A stretch of DNA of 39,425 nt from Geminicoccaceae bacterium (GCA_025062095.1 JANXAZ010000031.1:1-39425), one strand, 5' to 3'. Shown: positions 1 to 11,389, counted from the stretch's first letter. The notes: a model not told the origin generated them from the letters alone. A program made the numbers and translations.

Positions 1-90
1 TCCCCCGGCAGCCGGACGAAGCGCTCGAGCTGGTTGGGCAGCAGGACGATGGCGTTGATCACGTCGTCCCGGCCGCGGGCGCGCGCGCGC
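1..90 (-). other. Coding-like fragment of an unidentified gene, minus strand
   Basis: Read on the minus strand this end of the window is open and protein-like, including the peptide DDVINAIVLLPNQLERFVRL. None of the plus-strand frames looks like the N-terminus expected for the DUF255 gene that starts just to the right. I do not recognise the family. The fragment is short and runs off the window edge, so it may be the start-proximal or an internal part of a neighbouring gene, or foreign sequence joined by an assembly or rearrangement event. Confidence 0.35.
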
Positions 91-101
91 GCCCCCCCCC
101 C
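79..101. repeat. Low-complexity (GC)n plus C10 tract
   Basis: Alternating GC dinucleotides from 79 to about 92 run directly into ten consecutive C residues (92-101). The tract separates the unidentified minus-strand fragment from recognisable DUF255 coding sequence. Such a tract is a common place for assembly errors and slippage. Confidence 0.7.
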
Positions 102-106
102 ACCGC

Positions 107-2005
<1,899 letters not shown>

Positions 2006-2040
2006 ACCGGGTCGAAAATCGATCGGGAAGGAGGAACGGC

Positions 2041-3018
2041 ATGGGTCTGCGCATCGTCGTCCGCCGTCACGGCGGACCCGAAGTCCTGGAGGTCGAGGAG
2101 TTCGAGCCGGGCACCCCGGGACCGGGAGAGGCGCTCGTTCGGCAAACGGCGATCGGCCTCAATTACATCGACACCTATTTCCGCACCGGTCTCTACCCTC
2201 CTCCCGGGGGGCTGCCGTTCGTGCCGGGGAACGAGGGAGCGGGAGTCGTCGAGGCGGTCGGCGAAGGGGTGACGGAGGTGCGCGTGGGCGACCGGGTCGC
2301 GTACGCTTCGGGGCCCGGGAGCTATACCACCCATCGAATCATTCCCGCCCGTCTGCTCGTCCCTCTGCCTTCCGACGTCTCCGACGAGCAGGCGGCGGCG
2401 ATGATGCTCAAGGGCATGACCGCCCGCTATCTCTTGCGGCAGACCTATGTCGTGAAACCGGGCGATACGGTGCTGATCCACGCCGCGGCCGGCGGGGTCG
2501 GACTCATCGCCTGTCAATGGGCCAAACATCTCGGGGCGACGGTGATCGGAACGGTCGGCAGCGAGGCCAAGGTCGGCCTCGCCCGCGCGCACGGGTGCGA
2601 TCACGTGATCGTGCTCGGACGCGACGACCTCGTCGCCAAGGTCAAAGAGTTCACCAGCGGGCGCGGCGTGCCCGTGGTCTACGACGGGATCGGGAAGGAT
2701 ACGTTCATGAGCTCGCTCGATTGCCTGCAGCCGCGCGGGCTCATGGTCTCCTTCGGCAACGCGAGCGGACCGGTCGAGCCGTTCAACATCGGGATCCTCG
2801 CCGCCAAGGGTTCGCTCTATCTCACCCGACCCACGCTCTACACCTACACGGCGACCCGAGAGGACCTGCTCGCCTGCGCCCGCGATCTCTTCGACGTCGT
2901 CGCCAAAGGAGCGGTTCGGATCGAAATTCACCAGCGCTTCCCTCTGCGGGAGGCGGCGGCCGCGCATCGTGCGCTCGAGGCCCGCGCCACGACCGGCTCT
3001 ACCGTGCTTCTGCCCTGA
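2041..3018 (+). CDS. Zinc-independent NADPH:quinone oxidoreductase (MDR family)
   Basis: A 325-residue medium-chain dehydrogenase/reductase of the quinone oxidoreductase type, which reduces quinones or enones with NADPH. It has the GroES-like N-terminal half (RHGGPEVLEVEEFEPGTPGPGE, then GLNYIDTYFRTGLYP and PGNEGAGVV) and the Rossmann motif AAAGGVGLIACQWAK. There is no catalytic-zinc Cys/His set and no structural-zinc four-Cys lobe, as expected for the Qor branch. The ATG at 2041 is preceded by a strong ribosome site (AAGGAGGA, about 2028-2035). It lies 35 bp after the DUF255 gene and is probably co-transcribed with it; ctrA converges from the other strand. Expected product is cytosolic. The exact substrate cannot be read from sequence. 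Confidence 0.93.
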   Translation: MGLRIVVRRHGGPEVLEVEEFEPGTPGPGEALVRQTAIGLNYIDTYFRTGLYPPPGGLPFVPGNEGAGVVEAVGEGVTEVRVGDRVAYASGPGSYTTHRIIPARLLVPLPSDVSDEQAAAMMLKGMTARYLLRQTYVVKPGDTVLIHAAAGGVGLIACQWAKHLGATVIGTVGSEAKVGLARAHGCDHVIVLGRDDLVAKVKEFTSGRGVPVVYDGIGKDTFMSSLDCLQPRGLMVSFGNASGPVEPFNIGILAAKGSLYLTRPTLYTYTATREDLLACARDLFDVVAKGAVRIEIHQRFPLREAAAAHRALEARATTGSTVLLP

Positions 3019-3057
3019 GGCCGATCGCGGGCGGTCGCGCTCGGGAAGAACCGTGGT

Positions 3058-3777
3058 TCACGCGACCGCCCGCGCACTCTCGGAGTCCGGTGCCTCGGGC
3101 TGCTCCGGCTCTTTGAGGACATAGCCGCGGCCCCACACGGTCTCGATATAATGCTCTCCACCCGACAGCGCAGCGATCTTTTTCCGCAGCTTACAGATGA
3201 ATACGTCGATGATCTTGAGCTCGGGCTCGTCGATCCCGCCATACAGATGATCCAAGAACATCTCTTTAGTGAGCGTGGTTCCTTTGCGCAGCGACAAGAG
3301 TTCGAGAATGCTGTATTCCTTTCCGGTCACGTGCAGGCGACGACCGGCCACCTCGACCGAACGCGTCTCGAGGTTCACCACCAATTTTCCGGTGCGGATG
3401 ATCGAATCGGAATGCCCCTTCGAGCGGCGGACGATGGCCTGGATGCGCGCGATCAACTCCAGCTTGTTGAAGGGCTTGGTCAGGAAATCGTCGGCACCGC
3501 CGGTGAGCCCTTTCACCTTGTCGAGGGGATCCGAACGTCCGGAAAGGATGAGAACGGGCGTGCGGATCCGACTCGCGCGCAGCCGCCGCACGACTTCGTA
3601 ACCGTCGATGTCCGGAAGGCTGATATCGAGAATGATGATGTCGAAATCGTAGAGCCTCGCCAGCTCGACGCCCTCCTCGCCGCGCTCGGTCGGCTCGAAG
3701 ACGATGTTTTCGCTCCGGAGCGCAGCCTCGATCAGACGCATCGAGACCGGATCGTCCTCGATCACGAGTGCCCGCAT
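3058..3777 (-). CDS. ctrA: CtrA, cell-cycle master response regulator
   Basis: A 239-residue OmpR/PhoB-type response regulator. The receiver domain (about 1-115) has the acidic pocket EDD at 7-9, phospho-acceptor Asp51 and Lys101. The C-terminal winged helix contains the stretches [47 protein letters not shown] and WGRGYVL. These are near-identical to alphaproteobacterial CtrA, which binds TTAA-N7-TTAA and controls cell-cycle, flagellar and motility genes. The C-terminal tail ([17 protein letters not shown]) is long and ends in AVA. Ala at the extreme C-terminus matters for ClpXP turnover in Caulobacter; whether that holds here is inference. The ATG at 3777 is preceded by AAAGGAG at good spacing. 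It is divergent from fliI, with CtrA-like half-sites between them. Confidence 0.97.
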   Translation of the reverse strand: MRALVIEDDPVSMRLIEAALRSENIVFEPTERGEEGVELARLYDFDIIILDISLPDIDGYEVVRRLRASRIRTPVLILSGRSDPLDKVKGLTGGADDFLTKPFNKLELIARIQAIVRRSKGHSDSIIRTGKLVVNLETRSVEVAGRRLHVTGKEYSILELLSLRKGTTLTKEMFLDHLYGGIDEPELKIIDVFICKLRKKIAALSGGEHYIETVWGRGYVLKEPEQPEAPDSESARAVA

Positions 3778-3816
3778 GATCGCTCCTTTCCTGCCCGCAG
3801 CGACCCGGCCGTAACC

Positions 3817-3846
3817 TTAAGGTCTCGACCGTTAAGCCTTCGTTAG
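3817..3846. promoter_or_regulatory. CtrA-like binding half-sites between ctrA and fliI
   Basis: TTAA at 3832-3835 is followed by seven bases and TTAG at 3843-3846. This matches the CtrA consensus TTAA-N7-TTAA at seven of eight specific positions. Another TTAA (3817-3820, within CCTTAAGG) lies 11 bases upstream of it. TTAA is rare in this GC-rich sequence, so clustering in the divergent promoter region is notable. Autoregulation of ctrA and control of fliI are inferred. No GANTC (CcrM) site is seen in 3778-3927. Confidence 0.6.
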
Positions 3847-3927
3847 CGGGTTCGTGCTTTTTTCTCGTCTCGGGAGCGAGAACCCGGTGGTCCGCTCTCC
3901 GCCCCAAGCTCAACCTCGGGACGAGCG

Positions 3928-5394
3928 ATGAAGCAATCAGAACGCGTCGATTCGGTCGACGATACTCGCCCCGGTTGTGCGGTCGGTGCGCCGCCCCCGT
4001 CCGATCCCGACTCCGGCCCCGGACCCTTCGACCCGGCCGCGTTGCGCGCCGCTCTCGCACCGCTCGCGCGGCCGCGGTTCGGAGGCACGGTCGTCGGCTG
4101 CACGGCGACGGTCGTCGAGGCCCTGGGCCTTTCGGGCCGCGTGGGCATCGGCGATCTCTGCCGGATCGAGCGGCGTCGAACGGGGGACGGGACGACGAGC
4201 GCCGCGGCGGACGACGGGACCGTGCTCGCCGAGGTCGTCGGCTTCGATCGCGAGCGCGTTCGTCTCTTGCCCTACGAAGAAGCCTCCGGGATCGCCTTGG
4301 GCGCCCGCGTCGCCGTCGACCGCGACCTGCCCGTGCTCGCCCCCGATCGCTCCTGGCTCGGACGGGTCGTCGACGCCCTCGGTCAGCCCGTCGACGGGCG
4401 CGGGCGCCTGCCGCGAGGGCCGCGCAGCTATCCCGTCGCCGGGCGGGCTCCTGCGGCTCACGAGCGCGGCCTGCTCGGGCCCCGCCTCGAGCTCGGCGTG
4501 CGCGCGCTCGACCTGTTCACACCCTGCCGATGCGGCCAGCGCCTGGGCATCTTCGCCGGCTCGGGCGTCGGCAAGTCCACGCTGCTCGCGATGATCGCCG
4601 CGCGTTCGCGCGCCGACGCGCTCGTCATCGGGCTCGTCGGCGAGCGCGGCCGCGAGCTCGCCGAGTGGCTCGAGCACGGCCTGGGCGAGGCGGGGCGCCG
4701 TAAGAGCGTGGTGGTCGTCGCCACCTCGGACCAACCCGCCATGATGCGCAAGCGAGCCGCGCAGGTGGCGATGACGATCGCCGAGGCTCTGCGCGAGGAG
4801 GGCTTGTCGGTGCTCTTGATGCTGGACAGCGTCACCCGCTTCGCCATGGCCTTGCGCGAGATCCATCTCGCGGCCGGCGAGCCTCCGACGAGCAAGGGCT
4901 ATCCGCCGGGCGTGTTCGCCGAGCTCGCCCGCCTACTCGAACGGGCCGGGCCCGGTCGCGGCCCGGGGAGCGTCACGGCTCTGGTCTCCGTGCTCGTGGA
5001 GGGCGACGACACCAACGATCCGATCGCGGACGCGGTCCGCGGCATCCTGGACGGGCACGTTCTCCTCGACCGCCGGATCGCCGAGGCCGGCCGCTTCCCG
5101 GCGGTCGACGTCCTCAAGAGCGTTTCGCGCGCCGCGCTCGGAGCCTATACGCCCGACGAACGTGCCCTCGTCGGTCGCGCGCGCGCGCTTCTCGCGCGCT
5201 GGACGGAGATGGCCGAGCTCGTCCAACTCGGCGCCTATCGCGCCGGTTCCGATCCCGAGCTCGACGAAGCGATCCGGGTGCGGCCCGCCCTCGAGGAGCT
5301 GCTCGCCCAGGCTCCCGACGAACCGCCGACCGAGGAGTCCGCCTTCGCTCTCCTGGCTCGCGCCCTCGGCCGACCCTGGCCGCCGTCCGCGTGA
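3928..5394 (+). CDS. fliI: FliI, flagellar export ATPase
   Basis: A 488-residue F1-beta/Rho-type ATPase that powers flagellar type III protein export at the membrane base of the flagellum. Walker A GSGVGKST is at 211-218, GERGRE at 238-243 and Walker B LLMLD at 296-300. Further family signatures are SVTRFAMALREI, GYPPGVFAELARLLERAG, VLVEGDDTNDPIAD and FPAVDVLKSVSR. The first about 50 residues are an acidic/Pro-rich extension, so a later start cannot be excluded, but 3928 is the first ATG in the open frame and is preceded by a weak CGGGAC ribosome site. The fliJ-like gene begins 6 bp downstream. The shared upstream region with ctrA carries CtrA-like boxes. Confidence 0.96.
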   Translation: MKQSERVDSVDDTRPGCAVGAPPPSDPDSGPGPFDPAALRAALAPLARPRFGGTVVGCTATVVEALGLSGRVGIGDLCRIERRRTGDGTTSAAADDGTVLAEVVGFDRERVRLLPYEEASGIALGARVAVDRDLPVLAPDRSWLGRVVDALGQPVDGRGRLPRGPRSYPVAGRAPAAHERGLLGPRLELGVRALDLFTPCRCGQRLGIFAGSGVGKSTLLAMIAARSRADALVIGLVGERGRELAEWLEHGLGEAGRRKSVVVVATSDQPAMMRKRAAQVAMTIAEALREEGLSVLLMLDSVTRFAMALREIHLAAGEPPTSKGYPPGVFAELARLLERAGPGRGPGSVTALVSVLVEGDDTNDPIADAVRGILDGHVLLDRRIAEAGRFPAVDVLKSVSRAALGAYTPDERALVGRARALLARWTEMAELVQLGAYRAGSDPELDEAIRVRPALEELLAQAPDEPPTEESAFALLARALGRPWPPSA

Positions 5395-5400
5395 GCGGCC

Positions 5401-5845
5401 GTGTCGTACCCGTTGCGCCGCGAGCCGCTCCTGCTCCTCGCCCGGCTCGAGCGCGCGCAACGCGATCGTTGGCGAAGCGAGCTCCACGCTCTCGCCGAGC
5501 GCGCGCGCACCCTCGCCGAGGAGCGCACGCGCCTCGAGCGGAGCGTTGCGGCCGAATGCGCGCGGATTTTCGCTGCCGGGGGGACCGGCACCTCTCGGAG
5601 AATGGCTCGCCGAGACACACCGCTATCGGCAACGGCTCGAGGAGGAGGCCGAAGCGCTCGCGCGCCGAGAGCAGCTCCTGGAACGCGAAATCCGCGCGCA
5701 CCACGCCCGAGCGCGCCTTTACGAGCTCCTGGCCGAACGACGCCGCGCGGCGCGAGAAGACGCGCGCGCCCGCGCCGAACGCCGCGCCCTCGACGAACTC
5801 GTCGGCTCGCGCGCCGCGTTCCTCAGAACTCGGGAGCGAGGGTGA
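5401..5845 (+). pseudogene. fliJ: FliJ-like export chaperone, single frameshift
   Basis: Directly after fliI, a GTG start at 5401 opens a helical, charged protein (SYPLRREPLLLLARLERAQR, then ELHALAERARTLAEERTRLE). From about 5584 the coherent coiled-coil sequence continues in the next frame (PLGEWLAETHRYRQRLEEE, ALARREQLLEREIRAHH, RARAERRALDELVGSRAAFL) to the TGA at 5843-5845. The switch falls at a G6 run (5578-5583). Removing one G gives 147 residues, the normal FliJ size. FliJ is the coiled-coil stalk that couples FliI to the export gate. Position, length and coiled-coil composition support the name; primary sequence of FliJ is weakly conserved. The cause may be a real mutation, slippage or a sequencing error. 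The 3' end overlaps the convergent ferredoxin gene by 23 bp. Confidence 0.75.
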
Positions 5846-6137
5846 CGGTGAGGCCGTCGAGCTCGGGGGTGACCTTGATCTGACAGGACAGGCGCGAATT
5901 GTCCTGCACTTGAAAGGCTTCGTCGAGCATCAAGGTCTCGTCGGCGTGGGGCGGTTCGAGCCTGCCGAGCCAACTCGGATCGACGTAGACGTGACAGGTC
6001 GCACAGGCGCAACATCCACCGCAAGCGGCCTCGATGGGCAGGCCCGCCTCGCGGATCACTTCCATCACCGACCATCCGACGGGCGCGTCGAGTTCGTGGA
6101 GCTTCCCTTCGCGATCGTAGACGCGGATGGTCGGCAT
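5823..6137 (-). CDS. [2Fe-2S] ferredoxin, adrenodoxin/ISC type
   Basis: A 104-residue electron carrier. The cluster ligands are Cys39, Cys45, Cys48 (CGGCCACATC, spacing C-x5-C-x2-C) and Cys85 (RLSCQIKV), the pattern of adrenodoxin/putidaredoxin/ISC ferredoxins rather than plant-type ones. Cys42 and Cys43 are extra; relatives usually have Ser and Cys there. The ATG at 6137 begins one base after the reductase stop codon (6139-6141), so translation is coupled to that gene and the reductase is the likely redox partner. The gene end overlaps the fliJ-like reading frame on the other strand by 23 bp. It could serve Fe-S assembly, a P450 or a flavin monooxygenase; none of these is nearby. Confidence 0.93.
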   Translation of the reverse strand: MPTIRVYDREGKLHELDAPVGWSVMEVIREAGLPIEAACGGCCACATCHVYVDPSWLGRLEPPHADETLMLDEAFQVQDNSRLSCQIKVTPELDGLTVTLAPEF

Positions 6138-6138
6138 C

Positions 6139-8440
<2,302 letters not shown>

Positions 8441-8490
8441 GGCGTTCTCCTCGCTCCGGACGAGCGCGCGCGGGTGCTCCCCGGGCGCGC

Positions 8491-8506
8491 TGTGATGCGG
8501 ATCACA
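8491..8506. promoter_or_regulatory. Perfect CRP-type palindrome TGTGA-N6-TCACA
   Basis: TGTGATGCGGATCACA matches the CRP consensus TGTGA-N6-TCACA exactly, and the dyad extends to GCTGTGAT/ATCACAGC (8489-8508). Its centre is about 58 bp upstream of the acyltransferase GTG start. This is compatible with class II activation and a short leader, although no good -10 box is visible. A CRP/FNR-superfamily regulator is the natural candidate. Confidence 0.55.
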
Positions 8507-8620
8507 GCATTGGCCCGCGGGCTTCGACAAAAAGATCGCATGTTCCGGTTCGCCATGGTTCGGATCCGACATACTCGACGTTCGCGCGTGGGCGCTTCGG
8601 ATCGGACCTGACGTCGTGCG

Positions 8621-8653
8621 ACCGGGGCGGACGGTTCGGTCCGCCGCCCCGGT
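8621..8653. repeat. Imperfect GC-rich hairpin
   Basis: The arms ACCGGGG (8621-8627) and CCCCGGT (8647-8653) enclose CGGAC/GTCCG around a GGTTCG loop, with a three-base bulge. It has no T-run. It sits in the long gene-free gap between two divergently transcribed genes. Role unknown. Confidence 0.4.
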
Positions 8654-9177
8654 ATCGCCGTCTCGGCGGCCCTCGACGCCGATCGGACGCGGGGATGGAA
8701 CGATCCGCGGGCGCCGACACCGCGCGAGCGCGAACTCCGTCTTTCGCTTGTTCCGCGCGAACGCGCCGATGCCGAAACGCTCGATCGCACCGGCGCGCGA
8801 ACGAGACCGGAAGGGCCGTTTCGGGGATCGGCCGAAGCGAGGGTGGCGGGCGGCGCCCCCGCGCGCCGGGCCCGACCCGATACCACGACCTCCCCCTCCG
8901 CTGCGAAGAGCCGCCTTCGGCCCCGGGATCGTCCGGAACGGCGGCCTCGTTCGTACGCGCATCCGGCCGATCCCGAAGGCCGCTCGCGAGCGGAGCCGCC
9001 CGCGCGACGCGCGGGACCGATCGGGCGACAGCGGCTCGCGACCGCGCCGGACGGGGCTTGCAAGAGCTCCTCCATGCCCCCAGTCTGTGTTCGGGCGAGC
9101 GGCGAAAGCGAGGTGCGCTCGCGGGCGAGGGGGCGAATGCTCCGCTCGGAGCGCGAAGCGGGAAGCGGCGTCGGTCC

Positions 9178-9471
9178 ATGACTTTGGGCGATCTCCTCCG
9201 CCGGTTCTTCTCGGGATCCGCGCGAAGCGGCGCGCAGGCTCATCCCTCGGCCGCGGTCGAGCATCATGGTTTCAAAATCACGCCGATGTTGCGCCAACAA
9301 GGCGGTCAATATCTCACCTGCGCGATCATCGAAAAAGACTTCCCAGAAGGGCCTCGGCGCTACGAGTTGATCCGAGCCGATACCCACTCCAGCGCCGAGG
9401 AGGCCAAAGCTTTCGCGATCCTCAAGGCGCGCCGGCTCATCGACGAGCAGGGCGACCGGTTGTTCGGCTGA
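9178..9471 (+). CDS. HlyU-family small protein
   Basis: A 97-residue protein matching the HlyU family (pfam10115-type): VEHHGFKITPMLRQQGGQYL, then CAIIEKDFPEGPRRYELIRA and SSAEEAKAFAILKARRLIDE, ending QGDRLFG. In Vibrio, HlyU is a winged-helix activator of haemolysin genes, but this short alphaproteobacterial form is mostly the C-terminal beta-rich domain. A DNA-binding role is therefore not established. The ATG at 9178 follows a weak GGGAAG ribosome site, and the frame is open upstream without similarity. It precedes the DUF2076 gene by about 100 bp on the same strand. Confidence 0.8.
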   Translation: MTLGDLLRRFFSGSARSGAQAHPSAAVEHHGFKITPMLRQQGGQYLTCAIIEKDFPEGPRRYELIRADTHSSAEEAKAFAILKARRLIDEQGDRLFG

Positions 9472-9573
9472 GGCCGAGCACCGCTTCGTGGCGCGCGAAG
9501 CACATCGGAGACGGCTCGCTTTCGCAACGGTGCGCTCCCCGGCCCAGGACGTGAGCAGGAGAAGGAGGTCGTC

Positions 9574-10077
9574 ATGACACCGGAAGACCGCCAGGCGATC
9601 TCGAGTTTCTTCGATCGGCTGGCAGCGCTGCGCAACGAGCGCGACCCCGATGCCGAAAAGCTCATCGGCGAGCTCATGGAACGGCATCCGCATACGAAAT
9701 ATTACGTCACCCAAATGGCGTTCTTCTTGGAGCAAGCTTTCGCCGAGGCCCAGAATCGCATCCGCGAACTCGAATACGAGCTCGAGCAGCGGCGGGCGGG
9801 CTCGGGCCTGTTCGGCGGGCTGTTCGGCGGCGGCCGCGCGACGCCACCGCCCGAGCCCGTGCACGCTCCCGGCTATCGGCCCGGCATGTTCGCGCAACCC
9901 GGAGGTTTCTTGGGCGGTGCGATGGCGACGGTGGCCGGGATCGCGGGCGGCATGATGCTCGGCTCCCTGCTCGCCTCGCTGTTCGGGGGGCCGGCGGAAG
10001 CCGCGACCGGGTCCGAGCAGGGCGAAGACGAGACGAGCGAGGAGCCCGATCTCGCCGGCGAGGAGGAAGAGTGGTAG
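9574..10077 (+). CDS. DUF2076-family protein
   Basis: A 167-residue protein of the DUF2076 type. It has an N-terminal helical domain (MTPEDRQAISSFFDRLAALR, then ERHPHTKYYVTQMAFFLEQA and a coiled-coil-like AQNRIRELEYELEQ). A Gly/Pro-rich linker follows (GLFGGLFGGGRATPPPEP). Next is a hydrophobic Gly/Ala/Met segment (FLGGAMATVAGIAGGMMLGS) that could insert in or associate with the membrane, and a strongly acidic tail (GEDETSEEPDLAGEEEEW). Function is unknown; relatives are described as periplasmic ligand-binding-sensor-like, but no signal peptide is seen. An AGAAGGAGG ribosome site precedes the ATG. It is one of few genes here ending in TAG. A 40-nt palindrome lies just downstream. Confidence 0.85.
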   Translation: MTPEDRQAISSFFDRLAALRNERDPDAEKLIGELMERHPHTKYYVTQMAFFLEQAFAEAQNRIRELEYELEQRRAGSGLFGGLFGGGRATPPPEPVHAPGYRPGMFAQPGGFLGGAMATVAGIAGGMMLGSLLASLFGGPAEAATGSEQGEDETSEEPDLAGEEEEW

Positions 10078-10085
10078 TGTTTCGT

Positions 10086-10125
10086 TTCACGCCGCCTCTT
10101 GATCCAGATCAAGGGGCGGCGTGAA
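10086..10125. repeat. 40-nt palindrome (19-bp arms, 2-nt loop)
   Basis: The left arm 10086-10104 (TTCACGCCGCCTCTTGATC) pairs with 10107-10125 over 19 positions with a single T-G wobble. A CA dinucleotide lies at the centre. No T-run follows on either strand, so a standard intrinsic terminator is not supported, although the RNA hairpin would be very stable. The centre contains a perfect FNR-type box. It is placed 9 bp after the DUF2076 stop and 45 bp before the DUF2267 start. Confidence 0.85.
10099..10112. promoter_or_regulatory. FNR/FixK-type box TTGAT-N4-ATCAA
   Basis: TTGATCCAGATCAA matches the FNR/FixK/Anr consensus exactly. Its centre is 64 bp upstream of the DUF2267 ATG. With class II spacing (-41.5), transcription would start near 10147 and leave a 23-nt leader that includes the GGAGGAGAGG ribosome site. 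The sequence near the predicted -10 is weak. Control of DUF2267-BON by oxygen or redox is inferred. Confidence 0.6.
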
Positions 10126-10169
10126 GCTCGGCGCTAAGGGGCGTCCGAGGCGAGACGCGGGAGGAGAGG

Positions 10170-10619
10170 ATGAGCGCCACCGGATTAGAGGTCTTCGACA
10201 CCACCGTCCAACAGACCAATCTGTGGCTCAAGGCGATCGCCGAGCGGCTCGGTACCGAGGACCGCCATTTCGCCTATCTCGCGTTGCGGGGCACGCTGCA
10301 CGCCCTGCGCGACCGGCTGCCGCCCGAGCTCGCGGTGCATCTGGGCGCCCAACTGCCGATGCTGATCCGCGGTTTCTACTACGAGGAGTGGCACCCCGCC
10401 GGGACGCCCACGCGCGAGCGCCACGCCGAAGAATTCCTCGAGAAAGTGAAGCAGGTCTTCGTGCGCCAACCGCCCGAGGACATCGAAGCGGTGGTCCGCG
10501 CGGTTCTCGAGGTGCTCGCGGCACGGATCGATCCCGGCCAGGTGAGCAAGGTGATCCACGCGCTGCCGTCCGAGCTGCGCCACCTCTTCCCCGAGTGGGC
10601 GATCAGGGCGGCGATGTGA
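10170..10619 (+). CDS. DUF2267 domain protein
   Basis: A 149-residue DUF2267 protein: FDTTVQQTNLWLKAIAERLG, then DRHFAYLALRGTLHALRDRL, PPELAVHLGAQLPMLIRGFY, EEW, and in the second half FLEKVKQVF with VVRAVLEVLAARI and ALPSELRHLFPEW. The domain is usually two repeats of a helical unit. Its biochemical function is unknown. In many proteobacteria DUF2267 genes sit with BON, universal-stress and other hypoxia/stress genes, consistent with the BON gene 28 bp downstream and the FNR-type box upstream. The start ATG has a very strong GGAGGAGAGG ribosome site. Confidence 0.9.
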   Translation: MSATGLEVFDTTVQQTNLWLKAIAERLGTEDRHFAYLALRGTLHALRDRLPPELAVHLGAQLPMLIRGFYYEEWHPAGTPTRERHAEEFLEKVKQVFVRQPPEDIEAVVRAVLEVLAARIDPGQVSKVIHALPSELRHLFPEWAIRAAM

Positions 10620-10647
10620 AGGCCGCCACCGCCCGGGGAGGCCCTCG

Positions 10648-11376
10648 ATGAACCGACCGACGAGCGAGGTCCTGGACGAGGCGCGCGCGCATTTGCGCAG
10701 CGTGCTCGGAGCCGAATACACGCTCAATCATCCCAAGCTCGCTTGGGCGGAAGGGGTCCTGACCGTCGAGGGCGAAGTCGAGACCGTCGCGGCCAAGAAG
10801 CGCGCGCTGCGCGCCCTCGCTTCGGTGCCGGAAGTGAAAGGCGTCGTCGACCGCCTGCGGGTGCGGCCGTCCCAGCCCATGGGCGATCGGGAGATCCGCG
10901 ATCACGTCGCGCACGCCTTTCTCGGCGAGCCGGCCTTCGCCGAGTTCGCGCTCTTCGAGCGCCGAGGCGAGGCGCTCGTGCCCCTGCGCGCCTCGCCCGT
11001 CGACCTGCGCGGGCGTCTCGAGATCGAGGTCGCCGATGGTGTCGTCACCCTCGACGGCTCGGTCCCGGGGCTCGATCACAAGCGGCTCGCGGGCGTGCTC
11101 GCCTGGTGGGTTCCGGGCGTGCGCGACGTGATCAACGGCATCGCCGTCGAGCCTCCGGAAGACGACACCGACGGGGCGATCGCCGATGCCTGTCGCATCG
11201 CGCTCGAAAAGGACCCGCTTGTGGACGCGAGCGAGATCCGAATCGCGGTCCGCGATCGCCGCGTGGTTCTGTCCGGCGTGGTCCCGACCGAGGAGCAGCG
11301 CCGGGCGGCCGAGAACGACGCCTGGTTCGTCTTCGGGGTGGACGAGGTCGACAACCGGATCGAGGTTCACCGCTGA
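10648..11376 (+). CDS. Triple BON-domain protein, no signal peptide
   Basis: A 242-residue protein with three BON-like repeats: about 10-72 (VLTVEGEVETVAAKKRALRA), about 115-168 (VVTLDGSVPGLDHKRLAGVL) and about 178-242 (RRVVLSGVVPTEEQRRAAEN). Each carries the VxLxGxV strand and a helix. BON domains bind phospholipids or act as protein-protein modules (OsmY, Kbp). Most single-domain forms are exported; this one starts MNRPTSEVLDEARAHLRS with no signal peptide, so it is probably cytosolic. It lies 28 bp after DUF2267 in the same operon and converges on the cytochrome gene with a 13-bp gap. Confidence 0.88.
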   Translation: MNRPTSEVLDEARAHLRSVLGAEYTLNHPKLAWAEGVLTVEGEVETVAAKKRALRALASVPEVKGVVDRLRVRPSQPMGDREIRDHVAHAFLGEPAFAEFALFERRGEALVPLRASPVDLRGRLEIEVADGVVTLDGSVPGLDHKRLAGVLAWWVPGVRDVINGIAVEPPEDDTDGAIADACRIALEKDPLVDASEIRIAVRDRRVVLSGVVPTEEQRRAAENDAWFVFGVDEVDNRIEVHR

Positions 11377-11389
11377 ACGCCCTCGACCC

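Larger units (their letters stand above)
8441..9177. other. Long intergenic region without a recognisable gene
   Basis: These 737 bases separate the acyltransferase gene (minus) from the HlyU-like gene (plus). Long open frames exist on both strands, but their translations are Arg/Ala/Pro/Gly-rich with no recognisable family, as expected for random GC-rich DNA. The only clear structures are a CRP-type palindrome (8491-8506) and a hairpin (8621-8653). I see no tRNA and no known riboswitch. Confidence 0.6.

Noticed and set aside
10086-10125. Standard rho-independent terminator
   Set aside because: The stem is strong but no T-run follows on either strand; listed as a palindrome with an FNR box instead.
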